Positions 32,315-41,000 of a stretch of DNA of 48,258 bases are shown here, piece after piece. Under the pieces are notes generated by a model. That model worked only from the letters and a program-made list of their open reading frames with translations, had not been told where the DNA came from and made no database searches. The stretch lies in assembly GCA_964367715.1 (NCBI GenBank), contig CAYIYO010000008.1, positions 1 through 48,258 of the forward strand, in the 5' to 3' direction. Source of the stretch: CAYIYO01 sp964367715 (GTDB taxonomy: Bacteria; Chlamydiota; Chlamydiia; Chlamydiales; Criblamydiaceae). The translations under genes and the position numbers were made by a program. Positions within the stretch are counted from its first letter, which is position 1. The number at the start of each line of letters is the position of its first letter.

Positions 32315-33031
32315 ATGAGACCTCGCTCTTTTTTCATCTTAGCGCTTTGCGGATTGTTTTGCTTTACAAAACATTTAAGTGCTGAAATAGAACTAGTTAC
32401 AATAAAGTGGCCTCCCGGTATTTGTACAGAATCTTGTCGTTTGGGTTTAGAGAAGAAACTCAGAACGATGAATGATGTTGCTGAGGTTGTCGTTACCGAT
32501 GTCCAGGCGACGCTGCGCTGGAAACCGAACCATCGAATGGTCTATTCTTCTTTAGAAAATACGATGGCGATGATTGGCGTCTCAATGGATGAACTTCAAA
32601 TTACTGTCCGAGGAACAATCAAACAGATGGGAAAGGAGATAAAGCTCATTTCCATTGGGGATAATACCGAGTTTACACTGTTGGGACCTGTTCAAATTGA
32701 TAAAAACAATGCCCCTATTTTGGAGAATCCGCAGACACTAAAATTATCGGAAGAGACAAGACAGAAATTTATTGCTGCGGAAAAACAATTTAAGGTTGTG
32801 ACCGTTCAAGGCCCATTTTTCGAGCCTGAACGTGCGCCGCCTTATTACATTATTGCAGAAAAAATTCAGATTTCACCTAGTTTAGTGGAAGGAGCGCCGC
32901 CGCAGGAAAGGCAGCAGCAACAAGCGGTCCCTCAATCTTATTATGAGCGACGGCCCACTCAGCAAACGACCTCCCCTAATCGGCCCCCTTCAACACAACA
33001 AAATACGTATCAAATTGTTCCTCAACGTTAA
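32315..33031 (+). CDS. Exported protein with ferredoxin-like (HMA-like) N-terminal fold, unknown function
   Basis: 238 residues with a signal peptide (SFFILALCGLFCFTKHLSAE). The segment after it (about 25-100) runs strand, GICTESC (Cys37, Cys41), helix, strand, helix, resembling a heavy-metal-associated domain (GMTCxxC), although the cysteines are three residues apart and metal binding is doubtful. A beta-rich domain follows (about 100-190), then a Gln/Pro-rich low-complexity tail. A strong terminator follows. No family name is supported. Confidence 0.75.
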   Translation: MRPRSFFILALCGLFCFTKHLSAEIELVTIKWPPGICTESCRLGLEKKLRTMNDVAEVVVTDVQATLRWKPNHRMVYSSLENTMAMIGVSMDELQITVRGTIKQMGKEIKLISIGDNTEFTLLGPVQIDKNNAPILENPQTLKLSEETRQKFIAAEKQFKVVTVQGPFFEPERAPPYYIIAEKIQISPSLVEGAPPQERQQQQAVPQSYYERRPTQQTTSPNRPPSTQQNTYQIVPQR

Positions 33032-33038
33032 TTATTTT

Positions 33039-33083
33039 AAGAAGCTTATGTAAAACATTTTTTCACATAGGCTTCTTTTTTTT
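33039..33083 (+). terminator. Rho-independent terminator
   Basis: AAGAAGCTTATGT pairs with ACATAGGCTTCTT (12 of 13) around a 13-base loop, followed by six or more T residues, just after the stop at 33031. Confidence 0.88.
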
Positions 33084-33160
33084 CTTATCACTCACGTATG
33101 ACTTCACTTGTCACCTTGATTTAGTCCTTTTCTTCAACAAATGAAAAAAAAGGTGATTAG

Positions 33161-35989
33161 ATGACTTGTCAGGAAGCGCGTCTACATTCAAATTCTCCTC
33201 ACTCCCCATTAAGTAATTTAGCGCATATTTCTGAGCCTAAAAGGGGGATATTAATACAAAAAATTAAAGGACTAAGTCAAAGAAATCTAGAAGAATTTAT
33301 AGAGAGCACGAAAAGTCCTGTAACAAGAGTCTCTTCTTTTCCTGGGGCACACAGACTAATGCGGAGTTCTCGATCTTCAAGGCTTACTCTAAAAGTCAGT
33401 GCAGTGGCTGAGGTTCCCATTGTGACCTGCCACTGCCAAATGTTTATTGAAACATTGCCTTCACTGCAATTATATGGAGATAGTGCTCTCGCTTGTTTAA
33501 CCTTTTATCGTTCATTACAAGCTCCTACATGGGACCAATTGTATTCTCGTTTGTCAAAAGAAACGTGGGAAGCTCTTGTGCACTTATTTTATACATGCGA
33601 GACCGAAGAAAAGGAGCCGCTTCTTATTTTTGCAGCAAATTTAATCCTTTCGATGACACCATGTGAAGCGGAAAGTCGAATAGGTAAAATTATTTATGCT
33701 GTTGATCACCTGCCTAAAAAAATAAAAAAAATCAATAGACTTCAAATCATAAAAAAACTCAATCAGATTGACACTATTTTTCAAGATGTCATTCAAAATG
33801 TAAGACAGCGCTTAAATACGATTAAACTTATTCGACAAAAGACCGGATTGGAAGATCCAGAAGAGGGTTATTATGTGAATTTAACAAAAGAATTTGCGGA
33901 GTTGCTTTTTACGAAGAAGGGACAAATTAATCAAGCGCTTGTGGAGTTCCTTTTAATTGAGTTTATTCTTAAAGATCACAAACCGACGAATCATCAAAAT
34001 GCATTAAAAAGAAGTGGGATGTATCTGCATTTACAGGAGATCCGAGAAAAAATTCAGGAAATCAGAACACCACTTTCAGGAAATCCCATTGCTTCACACC
34101 TCATTAGACTTAATCTTAACAAAGATCCGGATGAGCCCATCACTGAACTGGATGCAAAAAAAACAGCTTTAGCTGCATTTTTATCACATCTTCGACAAGG
34201 TCCGGCAGGATCTTGTTTTGCAACATCTTTTGCTATCCTTCTTTTAAATTCTCACCCTCTTTTCTGTTTTAATGATTTTATTTCTCTTTTAAAAACAGGA
34301 AAATTGACGCGAACGATCGAAAACGTTTCTCGCGATTTTCCTTTTTTGCTGCGCATGAATAATTATCATCTTAATGTAGAATTTTTTGTAAATCGAGAGG
34401 GATATATTCATAACACTACTCCCCCCTTTCACCATCTTAGTGAAGTTCCAGGAGTTGTCGCTGCGTGTCGTGCCGTAGGGATTACGCAAATAAAAGAGAC
34501 ATTAAATTCTATTATTCTGGGTTTATTTACTGAACGATTTTCACAACAAACAAAAAAAATTTCCATTCATTTTCTTCTTAAAAAGATCACAGACTATTCT
34601 ATTCTTCATCAGCCCCCCTCTTCAGCACGTCGGACCTCTCCTTATTATTTAACAAGCTTTGCCTATGAATCACAGATGAGTAATCCTTTGCTTAAGGCGT
34701 GGGAAAACTCACTTGCGGAGATGTCGGAGGGAAAAGATGAAAGCATGATCAAACCTTCCATTTATTATTCGATTACGACCTCTTTAAGGAAACGAATATG
34801 CGTTATTTCTCCTGAAATTTCTCCAGAAATTTTAAGTAAGTTTATGGGATTAATTCAGGAAAGGTTGCAGGAGCGCATTCACCTTCATTACGATCCTAAT
34901 ATTCAGTTAGAAGAGGGTAATTGCCTAGGGGAAAATAAAGGAGGATTTCTTATTTATGATACAGAAGGAAGAACAACTCCCTTTGATTGGAAGCGCGTTG
35001 ACAATCCCGATTCTTTCCAAGAACTTGTGTGTTCGATTCTTCTTACTTGCAATTCAAAATTTTCTTTCCTACCTAAGCTTATTAAATACGTCAGCACGAA
35101 GGATTTTATTGACGATACCCTTTCCTATTATTGTACAGACAACGAAGAGGTTTTAGCAAGAGGAGGAAGCTGGAAGCAATTAGAGTACACGCCATGGCGT
35201 ACGATTTGCGGAAACGTTTCCCAACGCGTCTTAGAAGTCTACTTAGAAAGGGCCACTCCCCCGCCCACAATTACTATCAATTCGGAAGATTTAACATTTT
35301 TTTTTGAACGCATTATTCAATTTTTAAAAGAATTACCCGAAGAAAAAAAGGCTCTTTTCAGAAAAAATCCTTTTGAATGTATTCCCATTTACACCCCTTC
35401 ACATGCATTTACACTTTTGGCTGGAAATCACTCTTTGGTCAAAGCGATGGATAGTGAACTTTCCCCCATTGCATGGCTAAACAATCAAGTATTTCCGGGT
35501 AAATTTTTAGCGGAAATTCCTCTTATTGAAAGTGCAACTAAAGAGGTAATGAAGAAAGCTCACGCACTTATTCCTTCGGATAAACAAAGGGAGTTCGATG
35601 AAAAAATACAAATGATCCCGACCCACTTAACAGTTGGCGGATGGTATGCGGAATTTTTCAGTATTTTTCAAGAAGCCACTTCCTTAAAAGGTGATAAAGT
35701 GCGCAAAAGGGCGCTGCAAATTCAGACGTTTATCTATGAAAGCTTACCAACTAAAACAATTCAAAAATTGGCAGAACACAGCGTTCATCTTGCGGATACA
35801 AATTGGGCAAGAGAGCAGAAGGATTGCCATCTAGGAATTTGTATTGATCTCATTTCTCAGGATCTTGCGTTGATGTATATTTTAGAAGATGACTCTTTAA
35901 TCTTTCCGTTGGAACAGCCGGGGATGTTTCGATCGGAGTGGCAAATTCCTTTGAATCCTTATGAAGGATTTTCTTTTAAAGAAAAATAA
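33161..35989 (+). CDS. Large unknown protein with papain-like cysteine protease motif; candidate effector
   Basis: 942 residues, AT-rich gene, no signal peptide and no membrane helices. Residues 346-356 read QGPAGSCFATS, close to the papain-family active site QGxCGSCWAFS, with Gln346 and Cys352 as candidate oxyanion-hole and nucleophile residues. I checked the Cys codon. A later SHAF (His748) and DTNW (Asn881) could complete a Cys-His-Asn triad, although the spacing is far wider than in papain. The N-terminal 340 residues are helical and unmatched. It resembles no housekeeping enzyme I know. A terminator separates it from the upstream gene; the next gene follows after 57 bases. Protease activity and host targeting are inference. 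Confidence 0.75.
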   Translation: MTCQEARLHSNSPHSPLSNLAHISEPKRGILIQKIKGLSQRNLEEFIESTKSPVTRVSSFPGAHRLMRSSRSSRLTLKVSAVAEVPIVTCHCQMFIETLPSLQLYGDSALACLTFYRSLQAPTWDQLYSRLSKETWEALVHLFYTCETEEKEPLLIFAANLILSMTPCEAESRIGKIIYAVDHLPKKIKKINRLQIIKKLNQIDTIFQDVIQNVRQRLNTIKLIRQKTGLEDPEEGYYVNLTKEFAELLFTKKGQINQALVEFLLIEFILKDHKPTNHQNALKRSGMYLHLQEIREKIQEIRTPLSGNPIASHLIRLNLNKDPDEPITELDAKKTALAAFLSHLRQGPAGSCFATSFAILLLNSHPLFCFNDFISLLKTGKLTRTIENVSRDFPFLLRMNNYHLNVEFFVNREGYIHNTTPPFHHLSEVPGVVAACRAVGITQIKETLNSIILGLFTERFSQQTKKISIHFLLKKITDYSILHQPPSSARRTSPYYLTSFAYESQMSNPLLKAWENSLAEMSEGKDESMIKPSIYYSITTSLRKRICVISPEISPEILSKFMGLIQERLQERIHLHYDPNIQLEEGNCLGENKGGFLIYDTEGRTTPFDWKRVDNPDSFQELVCSILLTCNSKFSFLPKLIKYVSTKDFIDDTLSYYCTDNEEVLARGGSWKQLEYTPWRTICGNVSQRVLEVYLERATPPPTITINSEDLTFFFERIIQFLKELPEEKKALFRKNPFECIPIYTPSHAFTLLAGNHSLVKAMDSELSPIAWLNNQVFPGKFLAEIPLIESATKEVMKKAHALIPSDKQREFDEKIQMIPTHLTVGGWYAEFFSIFQEATSLKGDKVRKRALQIQTFIYESLPTKTIQKLAEHSVHLADTNWAREQKDCHLGICIDLISQDLALMYILEDDSLIFPLEQPGMFRSEWQIPLNPYEGFSFKEK

Positions 35990-36046
35990 AATAAAATATA
36001 TAAAAAATTAGAATCACATTTAAATGTGTTTAATAAAGGAAAAATC

Positions 36047-36505
36047 ATGACAACAAGTATATTAGGATACAAAAAACAAGAGTATCCACAAAGAATTTAT
36101 TATAATGAATACCCTATCGAATTTATTTCCTCGTCAAAACAATCATATATTCAGATTAATGGAAAAAGATTCACTACGGTAACAGATCTTATCGAAGAAA
36201 TTCCTGACATTAAAGGGAATTTGACACTCATGGCAAAAACTATCAATCATCTTGCGCAGCAGGAAAAATTTTCTTATATTGAAAATGGAAGTGCGCTTAT
36301 TAGAAGTCGTTCGGAAGAGCAGTATGCTCCCGAAGGGCTTTATGGAGAGTTTGATTTAGAGGAAATCAAACCTCCGGTTGTAGTTGGAGACAATAATACG
36401 ATTATTTTTTTTGCAGTGGAGAAAAGAAATAAAACTCCTTATCGGGTGACCCATTGCTGCGGCTCTTCTTTAACAACGTACGAACTATTGAATAGAACAT
36501 ACTAG
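36047..36505 (+). CDS. Small unknown protein following the papain-like gene
   Basis: 152 residues, family unknown. No signal peptide or membrane helix. It has many Tyr, Ile and Thr residues and ends with a Cys pair (HCCGSS). The ATG at 36047 is preferred to the in-frame one at 36026 because AAAGGA lies at proper distance. It shares strand and AT-rich composition with the papain-like gene 57 bases upstream, so it may be a cotranscribed partner such as a chaperone or inhibitor; this is a guess from position only. Confidence 0.65.
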   Translation: MTTSILGYKKQEYPQRIYYNEYPIEFISSSKQSYIQINGKRFTTVTDLIEEIPDIKGNLTLMAKTINHLAQQEKFSYIENGSALIRSRSEEQYAPEGLYGEFDLEEIKPPVVVGDNNTIIFFAVEKRNKTPYRVTHCCGSSLTTYELLNRTY

Positions 36506-36514
36506 ATTACTTTT

Positions 36515-36611
36515 TATACACAAGTGAAATCAAGAATCGGTTTTTAAGCGATGTGAAAGCTCCCGCGATTGACATGCTCAAAAAGCAATTTTTTGAATTC
36601 ACTTGTGTATA
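36515..36611. repeat. Repeat family B element (97 bp) with a core shared with family C
   Basis: Ends TATACACAAGTG and CACTTGTGTATA are perfect inverted repeats; the next bases also pair with mismatches. The interior GTGAAAGCTCCCGCG (36553-36567) is identical to the reverse complement of 44318-44332 in the 88-bp family C palindrome, so families B and C are related. The right end supplies the stop codon and last residues of the minus-strand gene at 36599. Confidence 0.82.
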
Positions 36612-37966
36612 GAAGGAATCGGATCGAACTGCTCATCGCCCGTATTGTCGCGGTCGATAGGAAGTTCTTCGGTGGATTCCGTTTCTTCACGGTCACCAAA
36701 GAAAGGGCTTGTCCATTCGTCGTCTGCAATTTCTTGCTCTTCACGCTCTAGGATTTTCTTTAGTTCGGCAATTTGTTCGTCTGATAAACGCACTTCATGA
36801 GAGGTCTCTGTAATGGCGATGATGGCGTCATCGTTTCCTTTATTTCCAGTGACAAAAGTGAAGGAATCGGTCGGTTCTTCTTCTTCGTCGGGATCGAGGA
36901 GTGGAACATCAAAAGCTTCTGGTTCAATGTCGACCATGGCGATCATCTGAAAAGTAAGTTCTTCGGAAAACGCAAGGATGGTGGATGGAGACATTTTCAG
37001 GTATTCCTGTTCCCCCTCAAAAGCGATGCCTTCGGGGATGTTAAAGCCTTGTCTGCCGGCGAATAAAATGGGGGGTGTTTCTTTTGCATGCATGCCCCTA
37101 ACATGAATGGAGTCGTCAGATTCTTGTTCATCATTTAACGCAAAAATCAAAGAGGTGGAAGGGGCCCATACTCCGGGTAGGACGCGGGCTTGTAGTTCTT
37201 TAGGAAGTAAAGGCAGGATTTCTGCGATTGTATCGACGTCGTGGTCGGGATTTACCTTTTGGATTGAGTCGACATCGCTCCAGGGAATGGCAATGGTTTC
37301 ATCGATTTTAGGGATGAAGGCATTAAAGGTTTTGTCTTTGATGAGAAAAGGAAGCCAGTGTTCTTGTTTGTCGCCTTGGGCGAAGTGAACCCCTTTTTCT
37401 CTGGAGAGACTTTCGATCGCGTCGACAGGGACAATGTCTTTATCGACGTCGCCGAATTGGAAGCTTGTGTCGGTGAAGATGAGAGAGACACTGTCTCCAT
37501 TGGTCATTTTTAAGGTGTAGAGGTTGCGAAGAGGGATAAGAGGACGTTCCTCGGTTCCGGCGTTGACTAAAAGGAGCGTGAGTTGACTGAGATCGGTCAG
37601 TGTTTGTTTGTCTCCGACAAAAGAAAAATTTAATGATTCTGGGGTGGCGACGTAGCGTTCTCCATCATTGGTAATGTAGGTGATTTTTGTGGGATCTTTT
37701 TCTGATTTTAGAATAATAGCCACTTCGTTCGGTTTAAAGGAGAGCTTGCCAAAGGAATAGACCAATGAGGGGAGAGCAGTAAGCCGTCCATAGAAGAATT
37801 CCCCACTTTTTGTCATTTGAAGGTCTTGCTTGGTGTGGCGAAGCTTGTCGATTTCTTTCCAATTGGGATAAGAAGAAAGCGTAGGGTAAATATTTTTTCT
37901 AGGTTCATCAGCAAACGAACTGACTGTTAATAACAAAGGGAGTCCGACTAATAGTTTCTTCATCAT
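36599..37966 (-). CDS. Exported acidic protein of unknown function
   Basis: 455 residues with a signal peptide (KKLLVGLPLLLTVSSFADEP). The mature protein holds several repeats of a beta motif of the type 'strand, Gly-x-hydrophobic, strand, acidic turn, Ile-x-Ser' (for example LTALPSLVYSFGKLSF and TNGDSVSLIFTDTSFQFGDV). It ends in a long acidic tail rich in Glu, Asp and Thr. The final residues SIHK and the TGA come from the repeat element at 36515-36611. It may be periplasmic or surface exposed. No family is recognised. Confidence 0.75.
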   Translation of the reverse strand: MMKKLLVGLPLLLTVSSFADEPRKNIYPTLSSYPNWKEIDKLRHTKQDLQMTKSGEFFYGRLTALPSLVYSFGKLSFKPNEVAIILKSEKDPTKITYITNDGERYVATPESLNFSFVGDKQTLTDLSQLTLLLVNAGTEERPLIPLRNLYTLKMTNGDSVSLIFTDTSFQFGDVDKDIVPVDAIESLSREKGVHFAQGDKQEHWLPFLIKDKTFNAFIPKIDETIAIPWSDVDSIQKVNPDHDVDTIAEILPLLPKELQARVLPGVWAPSTSLIFALNDEQESDDSIHVRGMHAKETPPILFAGRQGFNIPEGIAFEGEQEYLKMSPSTILAFSEELTFQMIAMVDIEPEAFDVPLLDPDEEEEPTDSFTFVTGNKGNDDAIIAITETSHEVRLSDEQIAELKKILEREEQEIADDEWTSPFFGDREETESTEELPIDRDNTGDEQFDPIPSIHK

Positions 37967-38046
37967 TACCTAACCTTGCAGCTTATCATTACGCTTGATA
38001 TCATTGTCTTTTTTGAGGTTATAACTCCTGAAGGTTTAAAAATAAA

Positions 38047-41000
38047 GTGAATACTAGAGAAATTATTTTAAAAAAAGTGAAGGTTCACAACCTAAAATCT
38101 GTGGATCTTATCCTCTCGCCTAATCAACTCATTGCATTCACTGGTGTTTCAGGTTCGGGAAAATCTTCGATGGCGTTTGATACGTTGTATGTAGAAGGCC
38201 AGCGCCGTTACATTGAGTCGCTCTCCCCTTTTGCGCGCCGACAGTTGGGAGACATGGCAAAGCCTGATGTCGAGTTTGTTTCTGGCGTAACACCGACTAT
38301 CTCCATTGAGCAGAAAACTGCTGGAAAGAATCCGCGTTCGACAGTCGGAACCATGACAGAGATCTACGATTATCTACGTGTTCTTTTTGCGCGTGTGGCG
38401 GTGCCTTATTGTCCGGTTAGCGGACAGCCTGTGACCTCGCAAAGTAAGGAGCGCATTATTCGTTCTGTACAAAGTCTTCCTCAGGGACAGCGTGCGGTTA
38501 TTTTGGCACCTTTTGCGCGTGGGAAGAAGGCTGAATTCAAAGAGGATTTTCAGGATTTACTTCGTAAAGGGTTCACGCGCGCACGCGTCGATAGAACGAT
38601 GGTCGACTTGAACAATGAGGTGGCGTTGGATGGAAATCTTGCGCACGATGTCGACGTTGTGATTGACCGTTTAAAGATTAAAACAGAAGAGAATTCCCGC
38701 CTTGCCGAGGCGGTGATCAATGCGTTAAATCTGGGGAATGGGTCGTGCGTCGTGTGGAATCCGGACACAGAGGAAGAAATTCTTTATTCGACGCATGCGT
38801 ATTCGCAGGAGTCCGGACTTTCTTATCATTCACTTGAGCCGCAGGATTTCTCATTTAATAGTCCGGCGGGAATGTGTGAGCGCTGCAATGGCATGGGGAT
38901 CGTCAAAGAGTTTGAGCTTGATAAAATCATCGATCCGACCAAAAGCATTGCAGATGATTGTTGTATTGTGGCCAGCTCTTACGAAACCGTGCGTTATGGA
39001 AATATTTATGATAATCTTGCCGAGCAGTATAAGTTTAGTGTCAAGAAGCCGTGGAAAACGTTGTCTGATGCTGCGAAGCACGTATTTTTGTATGGAACGG
39101 AGAAGAAATGGACACGGATGCAGTTTGTGCATCCTGTGACCGGTGCGCGATGGACCGATCATATTCAATGGCGAGGAGTGTTGTGGGAGGCGCATCAGCG
39201 ATATGCAGAGGCGTCGAGTGAGCGTTACCGAAAGCGACTCGATGTGTTGATGGATATTCAGGAGTGTCCGAGTTGCCATGGGGCCCGCCTTAAAGCGTAT
39301 CCGGCGGCAGCGCAACTGGGCGGGAAAAAGATCCATGAATTGACACAGATGACAGTGGGAAACTGCCTTGCCTTTTTTGAGAAGTTGAAACTTTCTCCAA
39401 TGGAAGAAGTAATTTCCGAAGAGCTTTTGAAGGAGGTGCGCGAGCGTTTGCGCTTTTTAGAAGAAGTAGGACTGCACTATCTTACGTTGGATCGAACCGC
39501 GCCGACATTGTCCGGCGGGGAAGCGCAGCGCGTCCGTCTGGCGTCGCAGATAGGATGCGGATTGGTTGGGATCACCTATATCTTGGATGAGCCTTCGATT
39601 GGGTTGCATCCGCGAGATAATAAACGACTATTAGGAACGTTGAAGCATCTCCGCGACATGGGCAATACTGTGATCGTCGTCGAACATGATGAAGAGACCA
39701 TTTGGAATGCCGACTGTATTGTCGACTTTGGTCCGGGGCCGGGATCTCGCGGAGGGGAAATCGTTGTAAAGGGAACGCTCCAAGATCTTCTTCAAAGCGC
39801 GCATTCAGTGACCGGACAGTACCTTTCTGGTAAACGTAAGATTGAGATTCCAAAGAAACGTCGCCGCCCGGGCAAAGAGTGCATTCAGATCGTAGGGGCG
39901 ACGCATCACAATCTAAAAAATATCTCAGTGAAATTTCCATTGGGAGTTTTCACCTGTGTGACAGGTGTTTCTGGTTCTGGAAAATCTTCGTTAATTACGG
40001 ATATTCTTTATCCTGCGCTAGCTAATGCCCTTCATCGAGCAGAGTTAACCATCGGTGCACACAAAAAGATAACGGGGATTGAAGGCATCGATAAAATTAT
40101 TGCCATCGACCAGTCCCCGATTGGACGCAATCCGCGATCGAATCCATCAACGTATATTAAAGTTTTCGACGAGATTCGGGACCTCTTTTCGCAACTTCCA
40201 GAAAGCCGTGCGCGCGGCTATACAGCAGGAAGATTTAGCTTTAATGTGAAAGAAGGGAGCTGTCCTCAGTGTGGTGGGATGGGGATGATGCGCATTGACA
40301 TGGACTTTATGGAAGACGAATGGATTGAGTGTTCGTTATGTCAGATGCGCCGTTTTGATCATGAGACCCTTTCGATCTATTACAAGGGCAAAAACATTTA
40401 TGATGTTCTTGAGATGGAAGTGGAAGAGGCTTTGGAGTTTTTCAGCAACATTCCTTCATTAAAAAACAAACTTAACACACTCGTTCGCGTCGGCCTCGGT
40501 TATATTAAATTAGGACAGTCTTCGACCACATTGTCTGGTGGAGAAGCCCAGCGGGTAAAGCTTGCTAAGGAGCTAGTTCGCCCTTCCACAGGACGCACCC
40601 TCTATATTTTTGATGAACCGACGACAGGGCTTCATTTTCACGATATTCATCATCTCCTAGATGTTTTTCAGGCTCTTGTCGACAAAGGCAATACATTGAT
40701 TGTCATCGAGCACAATATGGATGTTGTGAAGACAGCGGACTGGATCATTGATTTGGGTCCGGAGGGAGGAAGTGGGGGTGGAGAGTTGGTGGCGATGGGA
40801 AAACCGGAGGCCATTGCGAAGATGGATACCCCTTCTGGCGAGGCGATCCGTGAAATTTTAGAGCATTCCCCCGAAAAACGGACGCTGGAAGCACTAAAGC
40901 AGGGCAAGAAAAATAAGGATAAAGCGACCACCCCTATTCAAGAAATTACTATAGTAGGAGCAGAACAGCACAATCTTAAGCACCTTGATGTCGTCATCCC

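Noticed and set aside
36514..36522. TTATACACA resembling a DnaA box
   Set aside because: It is the end of a family B repeat and other copies read CTATACACA, so the match is likely by chance.
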